Assembly (NCBI RefSeq): GCF_004402595.1
Contig: NZ_SOFY01000021.1
Location: forward strand, 1,235 to 65,234
Origin: Cryobacterium shii
GTDB lineage: Bacteria > Actinomycetota > Actinomycetes > Actinomycetales > Microbacteriaceae
Length of the DNA: 64,000 bases
Direction of reading: 5' to 3'
How positions within the stretch are numbered: position 1 is the first letter of the stretch; each line of letters starts with the position of its first letter. The position numbers and the translations under genes were made by a program. Below the pieces are notes generated by a model. The model had not been told where the DNA came from. It made no database searches and worked only from the letters and a program-made list of their open reading frames with translations. Positions 15,522 to 23,881 of this stretch are shown here, one piece after another.

Positions 15522-16475
15522 ATGTCCTCCCTCACCAACTACGGCCAGGCCATCGCCTCGACGACGGTCGCGCTCCTGCAGATGCTCTCCTCGCCGCCGA
15601 TCGGGCTGGAGGTCACCGCGTACCCGCTCAACGCACCGCGCACGGGCGTGTCCGGCCCGTCCGTCAACCTGTTCCTCTACTACGACAGCCTGATCACCTA
15701 TCGAGAGGAAACCCAGCGGGGTCCCAGCCGCGTGATCGCGGAGCTGCACTACCTGGTCAGCGCCTACCCCGGCGACGACGGCGACACGGATGCCGGCAGC
15801 CACCGGGCATTCGGCACGGCGCGGGCGGCCATCGAGCGCCACCCCGTGCTGAGCGTGCCGCTGGGGTCGGCCGACGTCCTGCAGGTCTGGCTGTCGCCCT
15901 CGCCGCTGACCACGGAGGTTCTCACCGCACTCTGGGCGGCCGCTGCCGAGCCACTCCGGCTCTCCTTCGCCGTGATGGCCTCCTTCACCCTGGACGCGTC
16001 CGAACGGGTCGCGGTCGTCGGAACCGTGCGCGACGTGGTGAAGCTGGCCGGCGCGGGAGCCATCGCGGTGCTCACGGGAGCGGACGCCGCGGGGAAGGCC
16101 GAGGCCGCCGCATCCGTCGCCCGGGAACTGGGCAAGCCGCTGGTGACCGTTCCCGTCACGGACATCGTCGGGGCCACCCTGGCCGAGACCGAGGAGAAGC
16201 TGACCCGGCTGTTCGAACAGGCGGAGCACCGCGGGGCCGTCCTGCTGATCGAGGAAGCCGACGCGGTGTTCGGGGTGCGTCCCGAGGTGCTCGATGTCGA
16301 CGACCCGTACGCCGGGCTGGACATCGGGTCGGTCCTGGACCAGCTCGGGCATGCGCCCAGCGTCGTGATCATCGGGTTAGGTCATCTGGCCAGCGACGAG
16401 CTGGCGGACCGGGCGAAGGTCGAGGTGCGGTTCCCGGCCGAGGAAGGGTCGGCTGCTGCTCGGACCTCGGGTTGA
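15522..16475 (+). CDS. Orphan DUF4255 (Pvc16-like) and degenerate AAA ATPase fusion
   Basis: A 317-residue two-domain protein. Residues about 1-160 match the DUF4255/Pvc16 N-terminal pattern: NYGQAIASTTVALLQML, then VNLFLYY, ELHYLVSAYPGD, and a final LSFAVMASFTLD. This domain belongs to contractile phage-tail-like injection systems, where it may act at tube or sheath termination. Residues about 180-305 look like a small AAA module. The P-loop is GADAAGKA (186-193), lacking the final Ser/Thr, and the Walker B is LLIEEAD (241-247). No tail, sheath, baseplate or other injection-system genes are nearby. The ATG at 15522 starts the DUF4255 pattern directly. Its last 107 bp overlap the convergent membrane-protein gene. 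Confidence 0.75.
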   Translation: MSSLTNYGQAIASTTVALLQMLSSPPIGLEVTAYPLNAPRTGVSGPSVNLFLYYDSLITYREETQRGPSRVIAELHYLVSAYPGDDGDTDAGSHRAFGTARAAIERHPVLSVPLGSADVLQVWLSPSPLTTEVLTALWAAAAEPLRLSFAVMASFTLDASERVAVVGTVRDVVKLAGAGAIAVLTGADAAGKAEAAASVARELGKPLVTVPVTDIVGATLAETEEKLTRLFEQAEHRGAVLLIEEADAVFGVRPEVLDVDDPYAGLDIGSVLDQLGHAPSVVIIGLGHLASDELADRAKVEVRFPAEEGSAAARTSG

Positions 16476-16881
16476 GCGCATCCGGCGCGTTGACCACGTC
16501 GAGCGAGAGCAGCACCAGCACCAGTTCGAGCAGGCCGAAGCCGAAATAGACGGCCTGCAGGACACTGAACGGGATGATCACCATCTGCACGAACACCCAG
16601 ATCAGCAGGCCGAACCCGGCCGCCGCGGCCGCTGCCGCCGCCGCCCGGCCGTTGCGGCGCCACAACAGCAGGAACGCGGCGAGGTGGGTGCCGCCGACCA
16701 CCAGGAACAGGATCAGGCCGGGCACCAGATATGAGTCGAAGGGGGTGCCGGCCAGGTACTCCGGCGGGGGCGTGATGCCGAGCCCGCCGATGGCCGGCCC
16801 CAGGATCAGGGCCAGTCCGCCCGCGAACGAGGTGACGGCCAGGAAGGCCTGGAGCACCAGGAGTGATCGGCGCCAGATCAT
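16369..16881 (-). CDS. Four-helix integral membrane protein of unknown function
   Basis: A 170-residue protein with four predicted membrane segments: LLVLQAFLAVTSFAGGLALIL, YLVPGLILFLVVGGTHLAAF, an Ala-rich AAAAAAAAGFGLLIWVF segment and VYFGFGLLELVLVLLSL. The C-terminal tail of about 40 residues is Pro/Arg-rich and cytoplasmic by the positive-inside rule. The ATG at 16881 has GAGG upstream. The family is not recognised, though it resembles small DoxX-like or DUF4383-like proteins. Its 3' end overlaps the DUF4255 gene in the opposite direction, so the tail codons are constrained on both strands. Confidence 0.65.
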   Translation of the reverse strand: MIWRRSLLVLQAFLAVTSFAGGLALILGPAIGGLGITPPPEYLAGTPFDSYLVPGLILFLVVGGTHLAAFLLLWRRNGRAAAAAAAAAGFGLLIWVFVQMVIIPFSVLQAVYFGFGLLELVLVLLSLDVVNAPDALNPRSEQQPTLPRPGTAPRPSPGPPARRWPDDLTR

Positions 16882-16976
16882 GATGTGCCTCGATTCTTCA
16901 GATAAATCCAGTGAACAGTGAACCCCTCTTCGCGCCCGGTGGCCACCCGGGGGAGCGGGCACCCTACGCTGGCAGG

Positions 16977-17267
16977 ATGCCTTCGTTCCGCATCACCCTG
17001 ATCATCGGGGCGCTCCGCCCGGGCGTCACCCCGGACTCCGTTCTGCCCGGCATGGCGGCCGCGGCCGCCGAGTTGACGACCGTGGAGGCCTCCGACCTGG
17101 CCGTGGTCGCCGGATCGGCGCGGGCGACGGTCAGGTTCACGGCGAATGATACGGGCATGGCTCTGCGGGTCGGCCGCCAGGTCGTCGCGGCGACCCAGGC
17201 CAGAGCCGAGCCGTTGTCGTGGCAGGTGACCGAGCGGGTCAAGGCCCGCTGGTACCCGGTGCGCTAG
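16977..17267 (+). CDS. Hypothetical protein (96 aa)
   Basis: A small protein beginning MPSFRITLIIGALRPG and ending RVKARWYPVR, with alternating hydrophobic strands and an Ala-rich helix (AAAAAELTTVEAS) in the middle, suggesting a compact alpha/beta fold. The ATG at 16977 has only a weak purine stretch upstream (GGCAGG), and an in-frame GTG at 16911 could extend it by 22 residues. Codon use looks like that of a real gene, but I cannot name a family. The last 29 bp overlap the convergent remains of the DUF429 gene. Confidence 0.5.
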   Translation: MPSFRITLIIGALRPGVTPDSVLPGMAAAAAELTTVEASDLAVVAGSARATVRFTANDTGMALRVGRQVVAATQARAEPLSWQVTERVKARWYPVR

Positions 17268-18122
17268 AGCCGCACGGCGTCGACTGTGACGGCGCCGCCG
17301 ACAGGACGACGGCTTCGCGGCGCTGTTCCGGGCGGGCCGGCGCGATGATGGTGGGCCGGTGCCCGTCGTCCGAGACGGCGTCCCGGGCACCCAGAACCTG
17401 GCAGCGCCGGGTGCCCTCCCGCCACCAGAGTGACGCCGTCCAGGCGCAGAGCAGGGCGTCGATCAGGTCTTCGCGGTGCTTGTAGGCCGTGTCGAGCAGG
17501 GGCGAGGCCGTCGTGATCAGGGCGTCGGAGACGGGATGCGAGCCCAGATCGAGCGGCGGGGTGGCGCCGGTGAGCCCCCACATCCGCTGGATCAGGTCAT
17601 CGCAGACGATCGCCCGCTCGGTGCGGCGTTCCCCGAGCGGAAGCGAGGTGCCCATGCGTTTGTACCGGGGACGCCTGTCGGAGTAGCCCAGCTCCTCCGC
17701 GCCGACCAGGGTCGTGTACGGGTAGCACTCGAAGAAGCTCGCGGCGGCACCGCGGAGAGGCCGTCAGTGTAGGTCCAGCCCGCGGCCTCGAGCCGGCGCC
17801 GCACCGCGACCCCGGCGAGCCAGGGGAGACCCAGGTTGGAGGCGTTCGCGGCGACGTGCCAGCGACCGTAGCGGCTGCCGGTCTCCCGCTCGCAGAGTCG
17901 CATGCCGGAGGGGTTGTCGACCACGAGGGGCGCGTCGATGGCGAGGACGGCCCCCGGTTCCCACATCCGTTCGATCCACCGCACCACGGCATCCGTGCCG
18001 CGGGCCCAGCCGGCGTCGAGCACGCGCCCGTTCTCGTCGACGCAGGCGAGGCCGGATTCGTTGGCCTGTTTCGTGGCGCTGCCCTCACCCCAGGCCAGAT
18101 CCACTCCGAGGAAACGTGTCAT
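17239..18122 (-). pseudogene. DUF429 (predicted RNase H-fold nuclease) gene with an internal frameshift
   Basis: The N-terminal part, from ATG 18122, reads MTRFLGVDLAWGEG, then VLAIDAPLVV and SRYGRWHVAANASNLG, as in the DUF429/COG2410 family. After GWTYTDGL near position 17755 the frame is lost. The neighbouring frame resumes at once with SFFECYPYTTLVGAEELGYS, another family hallmark, and runs on through 'YKHREDLIDALLCAWTA' to a stop at 17239. One missing base in the GC-rich CTCTCCGCGGTGCCGCC segment would join the two parts into about 294 residues. The family is predicted to be a nuclease with conserved acids in the first strand. The break may be a true mutation, a sequencing error or, less likely, programmed shifting. 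Confidence 0.8.
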
Positions 18123-18129
18123 GGGTCAT

Positions 18130-18197
18130 GACTAGCACACGGTCATGACCAGCACAGGGCCGTGACCAGCACAGGGCCGTGACCAGCACAGGGCCGT
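18130..18197. repeat. Four tandem 17-bp units upstream of the DUF429 gene
   Basis: Three perfect copies of GACCAGCACAGGGCCGT (18147-18197) follow one diverged copy, GACTAGCACACGGTCAT (18130-18146). The array lies between the DUF429 start and the end of the RNase HI gene, so it would be in the DUF429 5' region. No function is evident. Confidence 0.85.
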
Positions 18198-18232
18198 GAA
18201 CGGCGCTGCGGGCGCGGTGGCCGATTCATCGG

Positions 18233-18949
18233 TCAGATCAGACCGCGCAGCAGCTCCTCGACGCTGACGCCGAGCGTGGCTGCGCGCCGGGTCAGGCGGG
18301 CGTGCGCCTCCGGAGAGAGCTCCAGCGACACTGTGTGCGAGCCGGCCGGCTCGTCGTCGAACGCGAAGAGCTCCGGATGCGCCGGCCCGGCCGGCGGCTT
18401 CCGCGCGGCCGGCAGAGCGGTCACGGCAGCCGGCTTCGTGGCCGGTGCGGTCAGGGCCGGCCGTCGCGGCGGCGGGGCGTCGCCCGCCCGCACCCAGCCG
18501 GGGCCGGGGTTGATCGGAGCACTGCGTTGGAATGCCTCTGACACGGCGCGGGCGCGGGTGTCCGCGGCCTCGTTGAGGGGATGGTTCGCGTGCCCCTTGA
18601 CCCACTCGAACCGGTATTTGCGCCCCTTCAGGGCCTCATCGAGTTCCTGCAGCAGGTCGAGGTTCATCACCGGCTTGCCGTCCGCCTTGCGCCAGCCCTT
18701 CGCCTTCCAGCCGCGCATCCACTTGGTGATGGAATTGATCACGTACTGGCTGTCGCAGAGCACGAGCAGGTCGTCGTCCAGGTGCGCGGTGGCCCGGAAC
18801 AGCTCGAGCACGGCCTTGAGCTCGCCCTGGTTGTTGGTGGCGTGCTTCCACCCGCCGGCGGCCCAGCAGGAATCGTCGACGAACCAGGCCCAGCCGGCGG
18901 GGCCGGGGTTGCCGAGAGCGGAGCCGTCTGCGGCGGCGATGATAGTCAT
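18233..18949 (-). CDS. rnhA: Ribonuclease HI with a C-terminal extension
   Basis: Residues 1-142 are a complete RNase HI, which cuts the RNA strand of RNA-DNA hybrids using two metal ions. The four catalytic acids are D8 (ADGSALGNPG), E43 (NQGELKA), D66 (LCDSQYV) and D130 (NEAADTRAR), and the basic-protrusion helix (KWMRGWKAKGWRKADGK) is present. A Pro/Ala linker of about 55 residues then leads to a 35-residue tail, SHTVSLELSPEAHARLTR..LGVSVEELLRGLI, which looks like a ribbon-helix-helix strand-helix-helix unit. The total of 238 residues is well above the usual 150-160. The ATG at 18949 has AAAGG upstream. Confidence 0.92.
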   Translation of the reverse strand: MTIIAAADGSALGNPGPAGWAWFVDDSCWAAGGWKHATNNQGELKAVLELFRATAHLDDDLLVLCDSQYVINSITKWMRGWKAKGWRKADGKPVMNLDLLQELDEALKGRKYRFEWVKGHANHPLNEAADTRARAVSEAFQRSAPINPGPGWVRAGDAPPPRRPALTAPATKPAAVTALPAARKPPAGPAHPELFAFDDEPAGSHTVSLELSPEAHARLTRRAATLGVSVEELLRGLI

Positions 18950-19030
18950 ACGGGCCTTTCGTGGTGCCGGCTTCTGCGGGACCCGTCTAGTCTGCCATCG
19001 TGACGAGGGGCCCAGCCCAGCCTCGCGGCT

Positions 19031-19082
19031 CAGGTTAGGGCCGCCGGCGCAGGCTACAAGCTCCGCCGGCGTCGCTAACCTG
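19031..19082. repeat. Imperfect 19-bp inverted repeat between marP and rnhA
   Basis: CAGGTTAGGGCCGCCGGCG (19031-19049) faces CGCCGGCGTCGCTAACCTG (19064-19082). The arms pair over 8 + 8 bp around a 3-base mismatch and are separated by 14 bases. It sits after the marP stop on the minus strand and may end its transcript, although no U-run follows. The 183-bp gap holds nothing else that I recognise. Confidence 0.5.
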
Positions 19083-19132
19083 CGCCACGAGGCCCGACCA
19101 CGGGTGCGGGCGGCCATCGTGACGCGGGGCTG

Positions 19133-20314
19133 CTATTCGCTGATGCAGGCTCCGGAGGACACGGGCGCACGCAGCGCCGCGGCCTGCTCCACCACGGGGT
19201 CGACCTCTTCCATGGCGAGGGCGTAGCCGAGGTTGGCGGTCACCGTCGACTTCGCGAAGATGACACCGGAGACGAGACCGGCCTCGCTCAGCAGGGGGCC
19301 GCCCGATTCGCCGTGCTGCACATCGGCGGCCAGCGTGTAGATCTGCCGTTGGGAGGGGTCCTGGCCGTAGATGTCGGCCACCAGGGCGGGCGCGACCGCG
19401 ACCACCTCCGCGGGCCCGGACTCGAACGGGCCGCCGAAGGGATAGCCGTCGCTGACGGCCGGGCTGCCCGGCGCGAGGTTGTCGCCGAGCGGCAGCGGAG
19501 GAGCGTCCAGGCCGGAGACGGCGATCACGGCGAGGTCGACGCTCGGGTCGAAGTAGACGACCTGACCCGGCCTGGCGTTGCCGTCGGGGGTCTCGACGAC
19601 GGGTTCGGCCACGCCGGCGACGACGTGGGCGTTGGTCAGGACACGGTCGGGGGCGATCACGAAACCGCTGCCCGACTGGTTTTGCCCGCAGGCGTAGGCG
19701 GTGCCGGTGATCTTCACCACGGATGCCTGTGCCGCGAGCAGCGCGTCGCTGTCCGTTCCCATGCTGGGGAGCGTGGGGGCCGGGCCGTTGAAGGCCTCGA
19801 TCACCCGGGGGATGCCCTCGGTCACGACGACGGAGCGCAGCTGGGTGAGCAGCGTCCTGACCTGGTCGGGCGTGAGGGAGTCGATCGTGCGGATCACGCT
19901 CGAGGAGGCGATCGCCGGGGACAGCACGGGCACCCCGAGGGAGCCGATGCTGAAGGCGATCATGGAGGCGACCAGGGCGGAGACCGTGAGAGCGGCTCCG
20001 GCGCCGAAGACGCGGTCGACGGCGTGGAGCCTGGCGCGGGCGCGGCGCGGGCGGAGCGCCCGGCCGATCGCTCCCCCCAGGGAGAGCCCGCCGAACAGGA
20101 GCAGGGCCGCGGTCGCGAGCGTGGCCGCCGTGCGCCACTCGGCGGCGGGGACCCAGGAACCCACCAGCGGAACGAAGAAGTAGGCGGCGACGGCGCCGCC
20201 GACGAGGCCGGCGATGCCGCTCAGGCTGCCGATCAGACCGCTGCGAAAACCGGAGACGAGGTAGCCGACGAGCACGAGCAGGAGGGTGAGGTCGAGGATG
20301 GTGGTGATCGGCAT
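19133..20314 (-). CDS. marP: MarP-like membrane serine protease (CvpA domain plus trypsin-like domain)
   Basis: A 393-residue protein with four N-terminal membrane helices of the CvpA/colicin V type (about 5-140) and an extracytoplasmic chymotrypsin-like protease. The catalytic triad is H230 (TNAHVV), D260 (SVDLAVI) and S337 (HGESGGPL), nearly the numbering of Mycobacterium tuberculosis MarP (235, 264, 343). Two Cys in the protease part could form the redox-sensitive disulfide reported for MarP. In mycobacteria it maintains internal pH by activating the peptidoglycan hydrolase RipA; the same role here is inferred. ATG 20314 has CGAGG upstream. The gene is divergent from the DUF4192 gene. Confidence 0.92.
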   Translation of the reverse strand: MPITTILDLTLLLVLVGYLVSGFRSGLIGSLSGIAGLVGGAVAAYFFVPLVGSWVPAAEWRTAATLATAALLLFGGLSLGGAIGRALRPRRARARLHAVDRVFGAGAALTVSALVASMIAFSIGSLGVPVLSPAIASSSVIRTIDSLTPDQVRTLLTQLRSVVVTEGIPRVIEAFNGPAPTLPSMGTDSDALLAAQASVVKITGTAYACGQNQSGSGFVIAPDRVLTNAHVVAGVAEPVVETPDGNARPGQVVYFDPSVDLAVIAVSGLDAPPLPLGDNLAPGSPAVSDGYPFGGPFESGPAEVVAVAPALVADIYGQDPSQRQIYTLAADVQHGESGGPLLSEAGLVSGVIFAKSTVTANLGYALAMEEVDPVVEQAAALRAPVSSGACISE

Positions 20315-20495
20315 CCGTGGACCTCGTTCGCTAGTCGGTGTGCTGCTTCCCCCACCGGCCGCATCTGTCATCACAGCGTACGTCGTCGGCGGTCGGGTTT
20401 GCTGAAGGAAGCCTCCACAGGCGGCGGAGCCCGGAGTTCTTCACCGGTCCCGGGCGGCGCCGTGCCGTGCCGCCGGCCAGGGCAAGGGTTGTCCC

Positions 20496-21698
20496 ATGAA
20501 TCGGACAATCGTCAAGACCAGGGAAGCCCACGACTTCCTCGCGCTCGTGCCTCAGCTGGCCGGGTTCCTGCCCGAGAACAGCCTGGTGCTCGTCGCCTTC
20601 CGCGGCAACCGAACCTGCGGAGCGATGCGCTTCAACCTTCCTGAACCCGACTCCTCCCGTTCCGTGCTGGGACGAGTCGTCTCGTCGCTCATCGGCACGC
20701 TCTGCAAGATCCCCGGGGTGGATGCGGTCGTCCCGGTCGTCTACAGCGATGAGCCCATCGCGAGCGTGACCGGCCTGCCCCAGGAACGATTCGCGGAGGT
20801 CCTCTCTGCACGCGCACGCCTGTGCGGGTTCCTGGTTCGGGACTCGCTCTGCGTGGCACCCGATGGATGGGGGTCCTACCTCGACCCCGACTGCCCGGCC
20901 GGCGGGCATCCGTTGAGCGCCATCGCGGCGTCCGAGGTCAACCGGTCCATTCCCGCCGAGGCGCGCCTCGACCTCGCCACCCTGCGAAGCCGGGCCGACC
21001 TGCCGCGGGTCGACCCGGCGCGGAAGGCTCGGGTCGGCCGCAGGCTGGCCAGGTACCAGCGGCTCGGGAGCTCCGCGCAGACCGTGCCGGAACTGCTCGA
21101 CCTGGCCGGCGACATCATCGACCCGGTCGCCACCGCCGAGGCCGCGCTCGGCTTCGATTCGGAGAACCTCGCCGTGGAGGAAGCCGCCGCGTTGCTCTTC
21201 CTCGTGCAGGGACCGGCCTGCCGGGACCAGATGATGCTGCAATTCGCGTTCGGGGAATCGGTCGGGCGCCGAACCTTCGCGCTGAATCTGCACTACGCGG
21301 CCCTGCAACGCGCCACCGGGCGCAGCCTCGACGACCTCGTCGCCGAGGAATGCGCGGCATCCGACGTGCCCGATGTGCCGGACGCGCGGGAGACCAGCGA
21401 CTACATGCTCGGTCTCACGGACGAACGCCCGGACCCCGGCCGAATCGAGCGGGCCGTCCGGCTGCTGAAGGCTGTCGTCGCGCTGGCGCCTCGCGCGTGC
21501 CGGCCGGCACCGCTCTGCATGCTGGCGTGGCTCTCCTGGGCGATGGGCCGCGGGTCGGTCGCCGGCATCTTCATCGACCAGGCGCGTTCCATCGACCCCG
21601 GTTACGGCATGGCCGAGCTGCTCGACACGGTGGTGTCGAGCGGACACCTGCCGGACTGGGCGTTCGCCGTGCCGCCGGACGAGACCTCAGAAAAATGA
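20496..21698 (+). CDS. DUF4192 family protein
   Basis: A 400-residue protein with the DUF4192 opening: 'VKTREAHDFLALVPQLAGFLPENSLVLVAF' near the N-terminus, followed by VDAVVPVVYSDEPI. It also has the Pro/Ala-rich C-terminal region ending in 'LCMLAWLSWAMGRGSVAGIFIDQARSIDPGYGMAELL', which looks like a tetratricopeptide-style helical pair. The family is almost confined to actinobacteria and has no assigned biochemical role. There is no signal peptide. The ATG at 20496 follows an AAGGG stretch and begins the conserved region. It is convergent with the aminotransferase gene, with a strong hairpin between them. Confidence 0.85.
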   Translation: MNRTIVKTREAHDFLALVPQLAGFLPENSLVLVAFRGNRTCGAMRFNLPEPDSSRSVLGRVVSSLIGTLCKIPGVDAVVPVVYSDEPIASVTGLPQERFAEVLSARARLCGFLVRDSLCVAPDGWGSYLDPDCPAGGHPLSAIAASEVNRSIPAEARLDLATLRSRADLPRVDPARKARVGRRLARYQRLGSSAQTVPELLDLAGDIIDPVATAEAALGFDSENLAVEEAAALLFLVQGPACRDQMMLQFAFGESVGRRTFALNLHYAALQRATGRSLDDLVAEECAASDVPDVPDARETSDYMLGLTDERPDPGRIERAVRLLKAVVALAPRACRPAPLCMLAWLSWAMGRGSVAGIFIDQARSIDPGYGMAELLDTVVSSGHLPDWAFAVPPDETSEK

Positions 21699-21736
21699 CC
21701 GGGACGCCCTGGCCGTGAAGTCAGGGCGTCCCGGTC
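21697..21736. terminator. Bidirectional hairpin terminator between convergent genes
   Basis: A perfect 15-bp stem, GACCGGGACGCCCTG (21697-21711) and its complement (21722-21736), encloses a 10-base loop just after the DUF4192 stop and just before the aminotransferase stop. AAAAA precedes the stem on the plus strand, which gives a U-run for transcripts coming from the minus side. This arrangement suits termination in both directions. Confidence 0.8.
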
Positions 21737-21746
21737 GGGTGCTTGC

Positions 21747-23189
21747 CTAGAGGTACTTGGGTGCCTCGGAGAGCACGCCGTGCAGGATATCGCCGATCTC
21801 GCTGAACTCGGCCGGGCCGATGGTGAGCGGGGGAGCGAGCTGCACGACGGGGTCTCCGCGGTCGTCGGCGCGGCAGTAGAGCCCGGCCTCGAACAGTGCC
21901 TTGGACAGGTAGCCGCGCAGCAGGCGCTCGGACTCGGCGTCGTTGAAGGTCTCCTTCGTCACCTTGTCCTTGACCAGCTCGATCCCGAAGAAGTAACCCT
22001 CACCGCGCACGTCGCCGACGATCGGCAGGTCGAGCAACTTCTCCAGTTCGGCGCGGAAGAGCGGCGAGTTCTCGCGCACGTTCTCGTTGAGCTTCTCCTC
22101 CTCGAAGATGTCGAGGTTGGCCATGGCCACCGCAGCGGACACCGGGTGCCCGCCGAAGGTGTAGCCGTGGTAGAAAGTCGTGTCGCCGTGCTTGAAGGGC
22201 TCGTAGATGCGGTCGCTGATGATGGTGGCGCCGATCGGCGAGTATCCGCTGGTCATTCCCTTGGCGCAGGTGATCATGTCCGGTTCGATCCCGAAGGTCG
22301 TCGACGCGAACATGTTGCCGATTCGTCCGAAGGCCGTGATGACCTCGTCGGCCACCAGCAGCACGTCGTACTGGTCGCAGATCTCGCGTACCCGCTTGAA
22401 GTAGCCGGGGGGCGGCGGGAAGCAGCCGCCGGAGTTCTGCACGGGTTCCAGGAACACTGCGGCCACGGTCTCCGGCCCCTCGAACTGGATCATCTCTTCG
22501 ATCCGGTTGGCCGCCCACAGGCCGAACTTCTCCAGGTCGTCGCCCAGACCGGAGCCCATCTCATCGGCCCGGTAGAAGTTCGTGTTCGGCACCCGGAACC
22601 CGCCCGGGGTGACCGGTTCGAACATCTCCTTCATCGCGGGGATGCCGGTGATGGCCAGGGCGCCCTGCGGTGTGCCGTGGTAGGCCACGTTGCGCGAGAT
22701 GACCTTGTGCTTGGTCGGGCGGCCCTGCAGCTTCCAGTAATACTTCGCGAGCTTGAAGGCCGTCTCGACGGCCTCGCCGCCGCCGGTGGAATAGAACACA
22801 CGGTTCAGGTCGCCGGGGGCGTGGGAGGCCAGTCGGTCGGCCAGCTCGATCGCGCTCGGGTGGGCGTAGGACCAGATCGGGAAGAAGGCGAGTTCCTCCG
22901 CCTGTTTCGCGGCCGCCTGCGCGAGGCGCTTGCGGCCGTGGCCGGCCTGGACGGTGAACAGGCCGCTCAATCCGTCGATGTACTTCTTGCCGTTGGAGTC
23001 CCAGATGTGGTGACCCTGGCCCTTGGTGATGATCGGCACGCCGTGGCCGGCTTCGAGCACCGACTGGCGCGAGAAGTGCATCCAGAGGTGGTCCTTCGCC
23101 TTCTGCTGCAGGGTGGCGTTCTCGGCATCCGTGTAGACGCGAGGTGTCGCCGTCTCGTCGGTCTGAGCGATGGGTGCTGTGATAGTCAT
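21747..23189 (-). CDS. Class III aminotransferase, putative diamine/omega-amino-acid:pyruvate type
   Basis: A 480-residue PLP enzyme of fold type I. Landmarks include FYSTGGGEAVETAFKLA, the pyridine-ring Asp motif VLLVADEVITAFGRIG, the Schiff-base lysine in ITCAKGMTSGY, and the C-terminal VGDVRGEGYFFGIELV. It is closest in style to the putrescine- or beta-alanine:pyruvate aminotransferases of actinobacteria, which are often controlled by a neighbouring Lrp-type protein. Its start is 3 bp after the stop of an Lrp/AsnC gene, so both are one transcript. Together with potDABC and two gabT genes 20-30 kb away it fits polyamine breakdown, but its exact amino donor is not determined. Confidence 0.9.
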   Translation of the reverse strand: MTITAPIAQTDETATPRVYTDAENATLQQKAKDHLWMHFSRQSVLEAGHGVPIITKGQGHHIWDSNGKKYIDGLSGLFTVQAGHGRKRLAQAAAKQAEELAFFPIWSYAHPSAIELADRLASHAPGDLNRVFYSTGGGEAVETAFKLAKYYWKLQGRPTKHKVISRNVAYHGTPQGALAITGIPAMKEMFEPVTPGGFRVPNTNFYRADEMGSGLGDDLEKFGLWAANRIEEMIQFEGPETVAAVFLEPVQNSGGCFPPPPGYFKRVREICDQYDVLLVADEVITAFGRIGNMFASTTFGIEPDMITCAKGMTSGYSPIGATIISDRIYEPFKHGDTTFYHGYTFGGHPVSAAVAMANLDIFEEEKLNENVRENSPLFRAELEKLLDLPIVGDVRGEGYFFGIELVKDKVTKETFNDAESERLLRGYLSKALFEAGLYCRADDRGDPVVQLAPPLTIGPAEFSEIGDILHGVLSEAPKYL

Positions 23190-23192
23190 TTT

Positions 23193-23675
23193 TTACCGTG
23201 TTCCCCAGTTGTAGAACTGCTTGTGGAGTTTGAGATAAACGAATGTCTCGGTGGAGGAAACCCCATCGAGACTGCGGATCTGTGAGTTGAGCAGGGTGAT
23301 GAGTTCGTCGTCGTCCTCGCAGACGACTTCGACCAGAAGATCGAACGAACCGGCCGTGAGCACGACATAGTCGACGGCCGGGATGGCGGACAGCTGCTCG
23401 GCGAGAACCCGGGTGTCCCCGGTGGCACGGATGCCGATCATGGCCTGGCGGTAGAAGCCCAGCTGCATCGGGTCGGTGACTGCGACCACCTGCATGACCC
23501 CGGCATCCGTCAGCTTCTGAACGCGCTGGCGCACGGCCGCTTCGCTCAGGCCGACCGCCTTGCCGATTTCGGCATACGATCGGCGGCCGTCAGCCTGGAG
23601 CTGCTCGATGATCTTCTTCGAGACATCGTCCAGTTGTGCCGTCTTGCCCGCAGCGTTGCGTCCGATTAGAGCCAT
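23193..23675 (-). CDS. Lrp/AsnC-family transcriptional regulator
   Basis: A 160-residue protein with an N-terminal winged helix-turn-helix ('DVSKKIIEQLQADGRRSYAEIGKAVGLSEAAVRQRVQKL', about 16-55) and a C-terminal RAM ligand-binding beta-alpha-beta domain. It belongs to the feast/famine regulators that bind amino acids and assemble as octamers. It lies 3 bp upstream of the aminotransferase gene in the same direction and most likely regulates that gene and its own promoter. The intergenic region to the FHA gene (206 bp) is the only AT-containing stretch nearby and should hold both divergent promoters. Confidence 0.93.
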   Translation of the reverse strand: MALIGRNAAGKTAQLDDVSKKIIEQLQADGRRSYAEIGKAVGLSEAAVRQRVQKLTDAGVMQVVAVTDPMQLGFYRQAMIGIRATGDTRVLAEQLSAIPAVDYVVLTAGSFDLLVEVVCEDDDELITLLNSQIRSLDGVSSTETFVYLKLHKQFYNWGTR

Positions 23676-23775
23676 TCAGCGATTATGACAGCGAGAACAC
23701 CCTCAGGCAAGCGATTCCGCAGAAAATCAGCTCGAAAGCGACGGAATCGAATGAGAAAGGCCTGGTTTCGTCTGG

Positions 23776-23803
23776 TTGGGTTTCGGTCGGTCGCCGTTAG
23801 GAT
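23776..23803 (+). promoter_or_regulatory. Candidate sigma-70-type promoter for the FHA-to-FtsK locus
   Basis: TTGGGT (23776-23781) and TAGGAT (23798-23803) are separated by 16 bp and lie about 80 bp upstream of the FHA gene start. The match is moderate. It is the best hexamer pair I see in the divergent region, which is otherwise less GC-rich than its surroundings. Confidence 0.35.
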
Positions 23804-23881
23804 AAACCCGTCGACGTGGTGCCGTCGGCGATTTGCACCCGGTACCCGGTGCCCGGTGCACTCAACGGAAGGTGGCCTGCC

